This document shows, piece by piece, positions 24,774 through 33,629 of a DNA stretch of 64,000 nucleotides. The notes under the pieces were generated by a model that saw only the letters and a list, made by a program, of their open reading frames with translations, ran no database searches and was not told the DNA's origin. A program made the position numbers and the translations under genes. Position 1 is the stretch's first letter; every line of letters begins with the position of its first letter. The DNA lies in contig JAVYKX010000001.1 in assembly GCA_038741495.1 (NCBI GenBank), positions 490,918 through 554,917 on the forward strand, in the 5' to 3' direction. The stretch is from Thermofilum sp. Lineage in GTDB: Archaea > Thermoproteota > Thermoprotei > Thermofilales > Thermofilaceae.

Positions 24774-25193
24774 TTACTCTTTGGGCTCGATCTTCATGCT
24801 GGCGACGTGGAAGATCTCGGAGCCTATGTAGAGGGCTAAACCCCCTAGCAGCACGAGAAGTCCAGCTATCAGCGCAGGTATCAGCAGCACGGCAGCTGCG
24901 ACCAAAGAGGAGAGGCCAGCCATCCTGAACCTGCTCGCTCTGCAGTAGTGCTCGTGAGTGTACAGCGCGAATGCGGCGCCCGCGAACGCGATCACTGCGA
25001 GGATTATGTACTCGGTGAAGATTCTCGGCGGAAGCCCCGAGGGGTGCGCGAAGTACTCGAGAGCGAACTTCAGGGACCAGTAGATTCCGTACACTACCGC
25101 TGTAAGCACTCCAACTCTAACGCTTATCTCGCCAACCCTGATAAGGTTCTGCGCCGTTTGTACCCAGGAGCCGCTCATCGCAGACATAGCCAT
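24774..25193 (-). CDS. Hypothetical membrane protein with about four helices
   Basis: 139 aa; hydrophobic segments at about 28-48, 62-82, 90-110 and 110-130. An HEHYC motif sits in a loop between the second and third helices. No family recognised. Three Met codons lie within the first six residues, so the exact start is uncertain. It is transcribed divergently from the ArsB/NhaD-like transporter gene, with a TTTAAA box in the 56-nt gap that could serve both. Confidence 0.6.
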   Translation of the reverse strand: MAMSAMSGSWVQTAQNLIRVGEISVRVGVLTAVVYGIYWSLKFALEYFAHPSGLPPRIFTEYIILAVIAFAGAAFALYTHEHYCRASRFRMAGLSSLVAAAVLLIPALIAGLLVLLGGLALYIGSEIFHVASMKIEPKE

Positions 25194-25211
25194 TGCCCTC
25201 TTGGGGAAAAC

Positions 25212-25222
25212 CCATTTAAAGG
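25212..25222. promoter_or_regulatory. Shared divergent TATA-like element
   Basis: CATTTAAAGG lies in the 56-nt gap between two divergent genes, about 30 nt from the plus-strand ATG and about 20 nt from the minus-strand start. TTTAAA is self-complementary, so it could direct transcription either way. Confidence 0.4.
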
Positions 25223-25249
25223 TATTGCTAATTCAAGAGCCGCCCCAAG

Positions 25250-26650
25250 ATGGAAGTTCCAGAGGGATTCCGGCTTAGGGTAGCTATCACGCTCCTGCTC
25301 GGACTAGTGACCGCTCTAGTGGCGACCCTCCTCGAGCTATCCCCCGTGAAGATTCTCTCCCTAACAGTGTTTATGACAAAGACCTACGCGACACTACTCC
25401 TCTGGAGCTACAGGCTGGTGTTCGCTTTCTTAGGAATTTTCTTCTTAATGGCTCTTGGCGTGCTCGACGTACCCCACCTGGTCGAGTTCGCCTACTTGGA
25501 CGTCATCCTCTTCCTGATAGCCATGATGACATTCATCGGCTTTCTAGAGGAAGATGGCTTTTTCGATTTCATTGTTTCGAAAGTAGCGGAAGCCACACGA
25601 GCCAGCTTTAAGGCAATGTTCTTCGTGCTCATCATCGTCTCCGCGTTCTTGGCCGCCCTGATAGACGAAGTCACTTCAATACTCATTGTCTCGGCGCTAG
25701 CTCTAAGCATCTCGGAGAGGATGCAGATACCCCCCTTCCCTCTGCTGCTAGCCATAATCTTCGCCACTAATATCGGCAGCAGCGCGACAGTTGTCGGCAA
25801 CCCCGTAGGAGTGATGATTGCTTTCTCAGCGGGCCTCACCTTCATGGATTTCCTGCGCTGGGCTACCCCGATTTCCCTCATGGCTGTGCTTCTCACAGCT
25901 ACGATACTGCGATTTCAGTTCAGGGCCTACATCGAGGAGGGAAGCGCGAAAGCGCACAAGCTGCTGGGCGAATGGCAGCAGCCTTCTGCGCGCATTAATC
26001 GGCAAAGGCTTCTCCTCGATGGAGTTCTGTTCACCGCCGTGATGGTGGCGCTGGCACTCCATCACCCGCTCGAGGAGGCGCTCGGCCTAGAGAAGAACAC
26101 GCTACTTCTCGCTATACCAATGCTGGCATCGGGCATAGTACTCCTCCTGGACCCGGTAAGGGGCTTCGAGGCTTTCGAGAAGAGAGTCGAGTGGAGGACC
26201 ATCGTGTTCTTCCTCCTACTCTTCGCTTCCGTGGGAACGCTGAAGTACGTTGGCCTCGTCGAGGACTTCTCAGCGGGAATAATGAGAATTGCCGGCCACA
26301 GCCTCGAGTCGTTAATCGCGACATTCGTCCCCCTAGCCTCCCTTATGAGCGCGACGCTTGACAACGTCCTAGCAGTAGCTATCCTCGTCCCGGTCGTCCG
26401 GGATCTGAGCGCTTACGGAGTACCCTCGTACCCCCTGTGGTGGATAGCGCTCTTCGCGGCCTGCTACTCCGCTAACTTCACCCCAGTCGGCAGCACCGCC
26501 AACATCGTCGCTGCAGGTCTACTCGAGAGGAGGGGTCACCGGATAAGCTTCGCCGAGTGGCTCAAGGCGAGCATACCGGTGACGCTCGCAACGCTAGCTC
26601 TATCGACACTCCTGGTCTACGTCCAGATCCCGCTGATGCCAACCAGCTGA
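25250..26650 (+). CDS. ArsB/NhaD-type ion transporter (IT superfamily)
   Basis: 466 aa with about 11-12 hydrophobic segments. The IT-superfamily repeats are visible: ALIDEVTSILIVSALAL with IGSSATVVGNPVGVMIAFSAG in the first half, and SATLDNVLAVAILVPVVRDL with YSANFTPVGSTANIVAAGLL in the second. These re-entrant loop motifs belong to the ArsB/NhaD/CitM group (Na+/H+ exchange, arsenite efflux or dicarboxylate uptake). Nothing here decides which ion is moved; no arsR, arsC or arsA lies nearby, which weakly argues against arsenite. Confidence 0.85.
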   Translation: MEVPEGFRLRVAITLLLGLVTALVATLLELSPVKILSLTVFMTKTYATLLLWSYRLVFAFLGIFFLMALGVLDVPHLVEFAYLDVILFLIAMMTFIGFLEEDGFFDFIVSKVAEATRASFKAMFFVLIIVSAFLAALIDEVTSILIVSALALSISERMQIPPFPLLLAIIFATNIGSSATVVGNPVGVMIAFSAGLTFMDFLRWATPISLMAVLLTATILRFQFRAYIEEGSAKAHKLLGEWQQPSARINRQRLLLDGVLFTAVMVALALHHPLEEALGLEKNTLLLAIPMLASGIVLLLDPVRGFEAFEKRVEWRTIVFFLLLFASVGTLKYVGLVEDFSAGIMRIAGHSLESLIATFVPLASLMSATLDNVLAVAILVPVVRDLSAYGVPSYPLWWIALFAACYSANFTPVGSTANIVAAGLLERRGHRISFAEWLKASIPVTLATLALSTLLVYVQIPLMPTS

Positions 26651-26761
26651 TCCCCGGGCTTTTCGAGAAGCTTTCTGCTCTCTTTTTTCCCGGATCTTCT
26701 CGCAGTCGTCCATGACGCCGCTCTTATTCTCGCTGCGCGGGGCTGCGAGTGCCCGGCGGGC

Positions 26762-27940
26762 CTAGCTGGCAAAGTCCCACTCCTCTAAGTTCGAGACGAT
26801 ATCTGCGAGAATTTCCTTCGAAACTTCCCTAGGTAGCGAAAGGAAGAGCTTCACGAGGTGTTTGCAGAACCTCTTCGACTCCAGCAGCTTCTTCCAGTCT
26901 TCACAGTCGTGGTAGAGCCTTCTGCCCGCTCTGTCTACCTCGACCTGGTAGCTCTTTACGCGGGCGGAGACACCGTTCTCAGTCAAGCTGTACTGCACCT
27001 CCGAGCTGCTGATCTCCAGCCCCCGCTGGAACCTCCGCTCCCCAGCTAGCGCCTTGAGAACCTCTTCAACCCTGCCGCTCTCGAGCTCCTTAACCGCGCC
27101 CCAGCCGATCGGCGGAGCGGCGGCGAAGTACCTATCCATCCTGGCTAAGGCTTCCAGCTGCCTCCTCCCCGCGAGCCCGAGGAGCGAGAGCATCTGCAGC
27201 GCGTTGTGGGGGGCGAAGCCTCTGAAGTGGTTGTTGAAGTAGCCGAGAACCACGCTGACCTGCTCCGCCAGCTGCTTCAACCTCTCGGCCCAGGGCTCCA
27301 GCTCCTCCAAGCTGTAGTGGTAGTAGTACCAGGGCCTCTCCCCCCTCCCGTGCCACCTCACGTACGAGAACCCTGCCGTGACCTCGACAGCCGGTGGGAG
27401 AAGAGGCTCGTCGACAACCACGTAGCCGACCTCGTACCTCCGGAGCAGAGCGAACACTTCCCCGCTCAGCCAGCTGGGGTCGCGGAACTCGACAGCAACT
27501 CTGACCCCCTCCGGCAGGGCGGCGAGGAACTCCTCAAACCACGGGATCTCCTCCCTGCCTCTAGGTGGCAGCTGGACCAGGACGGCGCCCAGCTTTCCTT
27601 GAGCAGCGAGGGGGCGCACCGACTTGAAGAACACGTCGATCTCCGCCTCGGCGAGCTTCGGGTTCAGTAGCTTCCTGTGAGTGATGCCCCTGTACATCTT
27701 CACAGAGAAGAGGAAGCCTGGGGGAGCGGACCTGGCGAGCCCCTCGTAGAACTTCTCGCTGAGCAGCGTGTAGAAGGAGGAGTTCACCTCCACGGTGTCG
27801 AATAGTTTCATGTAGCTGGAGAGCATGCCTTTCTCGCTCTCGTAGAGGGGGCCGACCCAGTCCTCGTAATCCCAGCCGGAAGTGCCGATGCGTATCCTCG
27901 CCTCCCGGCGGCCCAAGCCGAGGAACTCCTCCAGCGACAT
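26762..27940 (-). CDS. DUF72 protein with C-terminal SWIM-like zinc motif
   Basis: 392 aa from ATG 27940. An open frame continues to 28201, but a TATA-like CGCTTTAAGC sits at about 27955-27964 and GCGGAG precedes this ATG, so the longer form is rejected. The DUF72 TIM-barrel begins at RIRIGTSGWDYEDWVGPLY and continues through FDTVEVNSSFYTL, VAVEFRDPSW and YVRWHGRG. The last 110 residues differ: HDCEDWKKLLESKRFCKHLVKLF (cited in part) has an H-x-C...C-x-H arrangement like a SWIM zinc finger whose first Cys is His. DUF72 proteins have no known biochemical role. Confidence 0.85.
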   Translation of the reverse strand: MSLEEFLGLGRREARIRIGTSGWDYEDWVGPLYESEKGMLSSYMKLFDTVEVNSSFYTLLSEKFYEGLARSAPPGFLFSVKMYRGITHRKLLNPKLAEAEIDVFFKSVRPLAAQGKLGAVLVQLPPRGREEIPWFEEFLAALPEGVRVAVEFRDPSWLSGEVFALLRRYEVGYVVVDEPLLPPAVEVTAGFSYVRWHGRGERPWYYYHYSLEELEPWAERLKQLAEQVSVVLGYFNNHFRGFAPHNALQMLSLLGLAGRRQLEALARMDRYFAAAPPIGWGAVKELESGRVEEVLKALAGERRFQRGLEISSSEVQYSLTENGVSARVKSYQVEVDRAGRRLYHDCEDWKKLLESKRFCKHLVKLFLSLPREVSKEILADIVSNLEEWDFAS

Positions 27941-28247
27941 CTCCGCGATAAGCCTGCTTAAAGCGGGATAAGTGCCTAGCTCGCAACACCACTCCCCGCG
28001 CGGCGTAGCTCCTGACAGTGCCTCAGGGACCCGGCTGGCCCGGGGAAGGTTAATAAGAGGATGCCTTCCACACTGCTGCAGCTCGGCTACCGAGAGAGTT
28101 TCTAGAGTGGAACTTCTACCAGCGCCGCGAGCTTCTAGCGAGAGTCTCCCAGGGCTCGCAGGCGATCCTGGCAGCGCGTTAGAGAGCTTGCTGCGAGGCA
28201 CAACGCTGTGCTATGCACGGCAGCTTGCCTGCCCGGCGGCGGTGTGG

Positions 28248-28779
28248 AGGTTAACGGCAAGGTGGTTGGCGTGGACTACGCGCTGAAGCGCGAGTTTATA
28301 GGAGAAGCTATCGGAAGGCTTGAAGAGCACTTGAAGCTGAGCGATGAAGCTTTCTCCAAAGGAGAGAGCTGGGAGAGCATTGCGCGGGAACACGCAGCCC
28401 GGGGGTTAAGGCTCCTGCTGGGCTTGATCTACCCGGAGCCCCGGCTCAGCCGAGGAGAGAGTGGACTTCGGGAAGCTGGCCAGCCTCGAGCTAGCATTGA
28501 GAGTCCCGCACTCTTCTAGGCACACGTGGAGTATAGTGCAGAGATCTGGGAAGGCTAGCCCCGTCTTCTTCCAACCCCCATCGCTCAGCTTCGAAGCAAA
28601 CTGCTCCCCTCTCTATTCACGAGAGTGGCGAGTACTGGAGGCTGGCGAACCTGGTGCACGACACTTACCACTACGTGCCGCCTGAGAAGCGGGCAGGTAG
28701 GCCGGCGTACATCTTCAGCGTGGAGGAAGTCTACGACAACAGCGCTACGCGTGAAGTTTTCGGAAGAAGGCTCGCTTGA
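28248..28779 (+). pseudogene. Decayed protein-coding gene, family unknown
   Basis: Protein-like stretches run in different plus-strand frames in a consistent order. First comes GVDYALKREFIGEAIGRLEEHL... to LLLGLIYPEP (about 28270-28440); next VEYSAEIWEG, a TAG, and PRLLPTPIAQLRSKLLPS (about 28525-28615); last EYWRLANLVHDTYHYVPPEK to VFGRRLA and TGA (about 28625-28779). At least two frameshifts and one in-frame stop break the gene. Helical N-terminal part with charged repeats vaguely recalls HEPN/PaREP-type archaeal proteins, but that is speculation. Sequencing error could make the same picture. Confidence 0.5.
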
Positions 28780-28795
28780 GCAGGAGCTGAAGCCT

Positions 28796-29209
28796 CTACG
28801 GTAGCAGCTGCGCGCTCGACAGCACTTTCACGTGCTTTCCCGCAACGCTCCTCAGCTTTACGTCGTCAGTCACCAGCGCCAGTCTCATCACCTTCGCTGC
28901 GTAAACGTAGGAAGCATCGTAGACCGTGATGCCCTCGCCGACCGCTACGCTGAGCACACCGGTTAAGACCTCGCCCAGCTCACCTAGATCGCTGAGCGAG
29001 TAGACAGGAATCGTAGCGAAAACCTCAGCCAGGATAGCGACCCACTCAGCCGCAGCCCGCCAGTCTACCCTCCCCAGCAGGTGATATTCCTTCCACACTG
29101 CGCTCACGGCTTCGTAGACCGCTAAGCTGATAGTGGCGCCGGCGGCGAGCGGTTTAAGCACACCTCTCTTAACCAGGTTGACGATCGAGCTCGCGTCGAA
29201 AAGGTACAT
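28796..29209 (-). CDS. VapC-type PIN-domain ribonuclease toxin
   Basis: 137 aa. First acidic residue in the N-terminal MYLFDASSIVNLVKRG, second in the helical middle (AVYEAVSAVWKEY, Glu), then TVYDASYVYAAKVMRLALVTDDVKL with the C-terminal Asp pair: the four-acid PIN pattern. It overlaps the antitoxin stop by one base (TAATG). Such toxins cut tRNA or rRNA and are held in check by the partner. It lies beside a decayed gene, as toxin-antitoxin pairs often do. Confidence 0.85.
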   Translation of the reverse strand: MYLFDASSIVNLVKRGVLKPLAAGATISLAVYEAVSAVWKEYHLLGRVDWRAAAEWVAILAEVFATIPVYSLSDLGELGEVLTGVLSVAVGEGITVYDASYVYAAKVMRLALVTDDVKLRSVAGKHVKVLSSAQLLP

Positions 29210-29427
29210 TACCTCCCCTCTCTGTCCGCGCGTATCAGGCTGACCACTTCCTCGTCGCTGATGGTCGCCAGCTCTTCGGCCAGCCTCCTAGCCCTAGCCT
29301 CGAGCTCCTCAAGCCTCCTGCGCCGAACCTCCTCCTCCAGCGCTCTCCTGATGAGGGGGCCCGGCTTCACACCGTACTTGTCGAGCAGTAGCTTCAACCT
29401 CCTGGGGATTTTCGCGGACACCGTCAC
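29209..29427 (-). CDS. VapB-type antitoxin
   Basis: 72 aa if the GTG at 29427 is used: VTVSAKIPRRLKLLLDKYGVKPGPLIRRALEEEVRRRR starts with the short strand and helices of a ribbon-helix-helix DNA-binding domain, followed by a charged C-terminal helix that should wrap the toxin. An ATG at 29490 is in frame but lies upstream of the predicted TATA box (CTTATATCGG, about 29463-29472, minus strand), so it cannot be in the transcript. GGAG precedes the chosen GTG by about nine bases. Autoregulation is usual. Confidence 0.7.
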   Translation of the reverse strand: MTVSAKIPRRLKLLLDKYGVKPGPLIRRALEEEVRRRRLEELEARARRLAEELATISDEEVVSLIRADREGR

Positions 29428-29588
29428 GTACCCGGACTCCACGAGGTAACCTGCTGTGTAGACCGATATAAGGTTTACATAAAAGGTCACCTCGCAGGCA
29501 CCTTGCTTAGCTTCAGTGAGGCATCCGCTCTCCTCAACCGGAAGCCCGAAGCCCTTCCCCCCAAAGTACTCGCGCAGGCTTGAGTCCG

Positions 29589-30536
29589 CTACCTCAGGTG
29601 CACAACATCCCCAGCGTAGAAGGTTGCGCGGCGGCCCTCCACCTCCACTACCAGCCCGCCGTTATCATCCACGTCGACTGCAAGCCCCTCGTGCACACCA
29701 TTCAGCGTGATTACGCGCACTCGCCTGCCGAGCGTGGATGAAAGCTTTTTCCACTCGCTGAGCACTCCTCCAGGCTCCTCACGCAGCTTACTGTAGATGC
29801 GGTCAACCTCCCTCAGGATCCTCAACAGGAGCGGCACACGAGGCACGGGGCGCCCGAGCAGCTCGCGGAGCGAGGTGGCTGAGGTGCTCAGCTCTGGCGG
29901 CAGCTCGTTGTTCACGTTAACCCCGATCCCCGCGAGGAGGAAGTGTGCCCCACCCCCTGACTCGCCTTCCACCAGTATGCCTGCGAGCTTCCTGCCCTCC
30001 GCTAGGACGTCGTTAGGCCACTTCAGCCTAGCGTCCACCCCGTAAGCCCGCACCGCTCTAGCGACCGCCACCCCCAGGGCTAAGCTCAGCAGGTGCGCAG
30101 CGCTCAGCTCGGGAGGCCTGAGCACGAGGGTGAACCAGAGCCCGCCCCTGAGCGAGGTCCACGCCCTGCCCAGCCTCCCCCTGCCCCTCGTCTGCTCCTC
30201 AGCTACGACGAGAGTCCCTTCAGGTGCTCCCCGCCTCGCCAGGGCTGCGGCGACATCCTGCGTGGAAGTACAAGCTTCGAGAAAGTGCACCGAGAAAGCC
30301 ATACTCGTGTCTAGCGCTCCCGCGTAGCGTCCCGCTTCTTCGAGGTTGTCGCCGACAGCGAGCCTGTAGCCCAGCTCCGGGCTCGATTCAACCGGGTAGC
30401 CCTCACTGCGAAGCTCTTCAGCTAAGCGCTCCACTGCTGCCCTCGGCACCCCCAGGTCCTCGGCCAGCTTCTCGGCTGGGATGTGCCCCGTGCTCACCGC
30501 GAGCTGCTCGAGAAGCTTGCGCTTAACGCTCTCCAC
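29589..30536 (-). CDS. birA: Biotin-protein ligase BirA with N-terminal HTH
   Basis: About 315 aa. An HTH-type N-terminal domain (KLLEQLAVSTGHIPAEKLAEDLGVPRAAVERLAEEL, about 5-50, cited in part) precedes the ligase domain. Biotin-site motifs are TRGRGRLGRAWTS (the GRGRxGR loop binding biotinyl-AMP) and LKWPNDVL, and a small C-terminal SH3-like domain follows. The HTH suggests it also represses a biotin operon, as in E. coli, although no bio operator is seen here. The GTG at 30536 follows GGTGGGAGG; the earlier GTG at 30545 is the alternative. Confidence 0.9.
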   Translation of the reverse strand: MESVKRKLLEQLAVSTGHIPAEKLAEDLGVPRAAVERLAEELRSEGYPVESSPELGYRLAVGDNLEEAGRYAGALDTSMAFSVHFLEACTSTQDVAAALARRGAPEGTLVVAEEQTRGRGRLGRAWTSLRGGLWFTLVLRPPELSAAHLLSLALGVAVARAVRAYGVDARLKWPNDVLAEGRKLAGILVEGESGGGAHFLLAGIGVNVNNELPPELSTSATSLRELLGRPVPRVPLLLRILREVDRIYSKLREEPGGVLSEWKKLSSTLGRRVRVITLNGVHEGLAVDVDDNGGLVVEVEGRRATFYAGDVVHLR

Positions 30537-30614
30537 CCCTCCCACCGGTTCGCCAGCCTGGTTTTCGAGCCCGAGCCGATAAGCTTTTACACTGCACAGC
30601 CGGTGGGCTCGCTT

Positions 30615-31781
30615 GTGGAGAAGAGCGGGAAGAGCAAGCCCGGCTTGAGGAACGTTTACGCGCTCGGCACGGTGAGCTTTCTCACCGACGTGTCGACGGA
30701 GATGGTTCTCGGATTCCTCCCCGTCTACGTCGTCCAGGAGCTTGGCGCGACGAGAACCGTCCTGGGTCTGATGGAAGGCTTAAGCGAGTTCACCAACTAC
30801 CTTTTCCGCCTGCTGAGCGGCTTCCTTTCGGACAAGATTGGCAGGAGGAAGCCCCTCGTCTTCGTAGGCTACTTTCTCTCAACGGTAGCGAAGCCCCTCT
30901 TCGCGTTCGCGAGGACGCCTGCAGACGCGGTAGCCGTGCGCGTCGCGGACAGGGTGGGTAAGGGTATCCGGACGTCACCCAGGGACGCGCTCCTGAGCCA
31001 GTCGGTGGACGAGAAGATAGCTGGGAGGGCTTTCGGCCTCCACAGGACCCTCGACCAGTCCGGGGCGGTCCTCGGGCCGCTGCTCGCCTCCGCGCTCCTG
31101 CCGCTCCTAGGCCCTAGGAACGTTTTCCTCCTCTCCTTCGTTCCGGCGGCGCTAGCCCTCGCAGTTCTCCTGCTCTTCGTTGTAGAGGTGGGTGTCGAGC
31201 GCCGCGAAGCGAGCGTGCTTCGAGGGCTTTCGAAGGTGGTAAAGGGCGATTTCGCGCTGCTTCTGGTGGCGTTCGCCGTACTGGGGCTCGGCTGGTACGA
31301 TTTCTCGTTCGTGCTGCTCAAGTCGGCTGAGCTCGGCCTAGCGCTAAGCATGGTCCCCCTGGTCTACCTCGGGCTCAACGTGTTCCACACGCTCGTCGGG
31401 TACCCTGCGGGAGTCCTCTCGGACAGGGTGGGCAGGAAGCCCCTCCTCGCGCTGAGCATGCTGCTGTTCTCGGCTGCGTCCCTGGCCATGGCGTACTCCG
31501 CGGGCGTGTGGAGTATTCTCTATGTGGTGGCGCTGTACGGGCTTCACTTCGGGATCTACGAGACCGTTTCGCGCGCGGTTATCCCGAGCTACGCGCCGCC
31601 GGAGCTCAGAGGCGCTGCCTACGGGGTATTCTACATCGTTACAGGCCTCTCGATGCTGGTGGGGATGAGCCTTGTCGGCTATCTCTGGGACGCGTACGGC
31701 AAAGTCCTGGCTTTCACCTACAGCGCTGGGATGGGGTTGGCTGCGGCGGCGCTCGCCGCCTACCTAGCGGTTAAACGTTAA
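30615..31781 (+). CDS. Major facilitator superfamily transporter
   Basis: About 388 aa with roughly 11-12 hydrophobic segments. The MFS loop 2-3 motif appears as GFLSDKIGRRKPLV and its repeat in the second half as GVLSDRVGRKPLLAL, and VRVADRVGKGIRTSPRDALLSQS resembles the conserved loop of the YfiS-like drug/metabolite transporters. The frame is open from 30483, but that part overlaps the BirA gene; a GTG at 30603 or 30615 downstream of the TATA-like AAGCTTTTAC fits better, and GGTGGG precedes the latter. Substrate unknown. Confidence 0.85.
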   Translation: MEKSGKSKPGLRNVYALGTVSFLTDVSTEMVLGFLPVYVVQELGATRTVLGLMEGLSEFTNYLFRLLSGFLSDKIGRRKPLVFVGYFLSTVAKPLFAFARTPADAVAVRVADRVGKGIRTSPRDALLSQSVDEKIAGRAFGLHRTLDQSGAVLGPLLASALLPLLGPRNVFLLSFVPAALALAVLLLFVVEVGVERREASVLRGLSKVVKGDFALLLVAFAVLGLGWYDFSFVLLKSAELGLALSMVPLVYLGLNVFHTLVGYPAGVLSDRVGRKPLLALSMLLFSAASLAMAYSAGVWSILYVVALYGLHFGIYETVSRAVIPSYAPPELRGAAYGVFYIVTGLSMLVGMSLVGYLWDAYGKVLAFTYSAGMGLAAAALAAYLAVKR

Positions 31782-31794
31782 CCGCCTCCAGTAA

Positions 31795-31814
31795 GCAAAT
31801 AGAATTTTATTTGC
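31795..31814 (+). promoter_or_regulatory. Inverted repeat over the aldolase promoter
   Basis: GCAAATAGAATTTTATTTGC has perfect 7-bp arms (GCAAATA and TATTTGC) around a 6-base centre that contains a TATA-like ATTTTA. The expected start point would be about 25 nt before the aldolase ATG at 31840. A repressor bound here would occlude the TATA element. It looks like an operator for the aldolase-PfkB-VIT1-like operon. Confidence 0.5.
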
Positions 31815-31839
31815 GGCAGCCTCTAGAGAGCGACCTCTC

Positions 31840-32652
31840 ATGGTGTACGGTCTGGTAGGTAAGAGGGTTCGCCTCTTCAGGCTACTCCCCGACGGCAGAT
31901 CCGTTATCTTCGCTTACGACCACGGAGTGGAGCACGGGCCCGCAGACTTCCCAGCCGCCCTGGTGAGACCCGAGAAGCTGCTATCCCAGCTTGTCGGGGT
32001 CGTGGACGCGGTGATGATGCTGCCCGGTGTAGCGAGGCTGACGAGCGACGTTTGGGCCGGCAAAGTACCCCTCATCGTCAAAGTCACGAGCAGAACTTCT
32101 CTGAGGCCTGAGCAGGAGAGGCTCCTCCAGAGCCCCTTCGGTGCGGTAGAGGACGCGGTATCGCTGGGCGCAGAAGGCGTCGCGGCGACCGTGTACTGGG
32201 GCAGCCAGCACGAGGACGCTATGCTGCGCTTCTGGGTCCAGGTGAGGCGGAGAGCGGACTACTACGGGCTCCCGTGCCTCCAGCTCGCCTACCCGCGGGG
32301 GCCGGCGATCAAGAACATGTACGACGTGGAGGTAGTCCGGTACGGCGCGAGAGCTGCTGCCGAGAGCGGCGCGGACCTTATTAAAACGTACTACACGGGG
32401 AGCGCCGAGACCTTCCGCCGAGTGGTTGAGGCGGCTTCAGGAGTCCCGGTGCTGATGAGCGGTGGCGCGAAAGCGCCCACGCTGCTCGACTTCCTCAGGG
32501 TTGTGAAGAGCGTGATGGAAGCTGGCGCCCAGGGAGTCGTGGTGGGGAGGAACATCTTCCAACACGAGAACCCTCGGGGGGCCGCTAGGGCGATCATGGC
32601 TGTCGTGCACGAGGGCAAAGAGCCCGAGGAGGCTGTAAAGCTCGCTGAGTAG
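31840..32652 (+). CDS. Archaeal class I (DhnA-type) fructose-bisphosphate aldolase-like enzyme
   Basis: 270 aa. The start of the TIM barrel has [11 protein letters not shown], the Schiff-base Lys lies in [12 protein letters not shown] (about residue 182), and [16 protein letters not shown] is the phosphate loop. This is the archaeal DhnA family that includes fructose-1,6-bisphosphate aldolase. Close relatives make 2-amino-3,7-dideoxyheptulosonate in aromatic biosynthesis, so substrate is inferred from the neighbouring PfkB kinase. Followed by that kinase after 11 nt. Confidence 0.85.
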   Translation: MVYGLVGKRVRLFRLLPDGRSVIFAYDHGVEHGPADFPAALVRPEKLLSQLVGVVDAVMMLPGVARLTSDVWAGKVPLIVKVTSRTSLRPEQERLLQSPFGAVEDAVSLGAEGVAATVYWGSQHEDAMLRFWVQVRRRADYYGLPCLQLAYPRGPAIKNMYDVEVVRYGARAAAESGADLIKTYYTGSAETFRRVVEAASGVPVLMSGGAKAPTLLDFLRVVKSVMEAGAQGVVVGRNIFQHENPRGAARAIMAVVHEGKEPEEAVKLAE

Positions 32653-32663
32653 GGACGGTCTCC

Positions 32664-33629
32664 ATGCCGTTCGATGTCGTCACTGTGGGGCACATACTCC
32701 TGGACTTGAGGTTCTGCGTAGAGCGTTTCGCAGCCAGCGACCGCGAGAGCCCGATCACGTGCCAGAGCCACGGCGTCGGCGGGTCGGCGGCCAACGTCGC
32801 GATCGGAGTGCGCCGGCTGGGCGGTCTGTCCAAAGTCATCGGGAAAGTCGGGTTCGACGACTTCGGTAAGAACGCGCTCGAGGAGCTCGCGAGGGAGGGA
32901 GTGGACATATCGGACGTCCGAATCGACGCGCTCGCAGGGAGGACGGGCTTCACGGTCGTGATCATCAGCGAGGAGGGCCAGATAGCGATGTACGGCTTCA
33001 AGGGAGCGGCTGAGGAGCTGACCCCCGAGGAGGTTTCCCCGCAGGCGCTCGCGGGCAGCAGGTTCCTCCACGTAGCCAGCCTGAGGCTCGACACGTCCGT
33101 CCACGTCGCCCGCTTGGCGAAGGAGAGGGGGATCACTGTGACGTGGGACCCCGGGAGGGTTCAGGCGCAGATGGGGCTCGAGAAGCTCAAGCCGATAGTT
33201 AGCCTAGCGGACGTGATCTTCCCGAACGAGTTCGAAGCCAAGGCCATGACGGGGGAAGACTCTCTGGAGGCTGCGGTCGACAAGCTCCTCAGCGCTGGCC
33301 CCAGAGTCGTGGTGGTTAAGCGGGGAGCTAAAGGCGTGCTGGTAGCAACGCAGAACGAGCGCTTCGAGGTTCCCGCCTACCTGCCCGGGAGGGTTGTCGA
33401 CACCACCGGTGCTGGAGACGCGCTCGCAGCCGGGATGATCGTTGGGCTGAAAAGGTTCCCGCTGCGCGACGCAGCCCGCTTCGCTGTCATCGTCGCAGGC
33501 ATGAAAGTGACGAGGCTGGGCTCCCACGAGATACCGAGGCTGGAGGAGGTGGAGGCGGAGATGTCGAGGATCGGGTGGCGCCCTGGAGTTCCGCCGATTA
33601 GCGAGAGGTCGTTTCTCGGTGTCGACTAG
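32664..33629 (+). CDS. PfkB-family sugar kinase
   Basis: 321 aa. Ribokinase-type motifs include SHGVGGSAANVAIGVRRLGG at the substrate site, PGRVVDTTGAGDALAAGMIVG with the catalytic GAGD anion hole and its Asp, and VVKRGAKGV. It phosphorylates a sugar or nucleoside with ATP; members include ribokinase, KDG kinase and archaeal multi-substrate kinases. It lies in the same transcript as the aldolase, and its end overlaps the VIT1-like gene start by 11 nt. Confidence 0.9.
   Translation: MPFDVVTVGHILLDLRFCVERFAASDRESPITCQSHGVGGSAANVAIGVRRLGGLSKVIGKVGFDDFGKNALEELAREGVDISDVRIDALAGRTGFTVVIISEEGQIAMYGFKGAAEELTPEEVSPQALAGSRFLHVASLRLDTSVHVARLAKERGITVTWDPGRVQAQMGLEKLKPIVSLADVIFPNEFEAKAMTGEDSLEAAVDKLLSAGPRVVVVKRGAKGVLVATQNERFEVPAYLPGRVVDTTGAGDALAAGMIVGLKRFPLRDAARFAVIVAGMKVTRLGSHEIPRLEEVEAEMSRIGWRPGVPPISERSFLGVD

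Noticed and set aside
27941-28201. N-terminal extension of the DUF72 frame
   Set aside because: A TATA-like box sits inside it, and the extension is Ser/Pro/Arg-rich with no family similarity.
29428-29490. Upstream ATG start for VapB
   Set aside because: The predicted TATA box lies between this ATG and the likely start, so it would not be transcribed.
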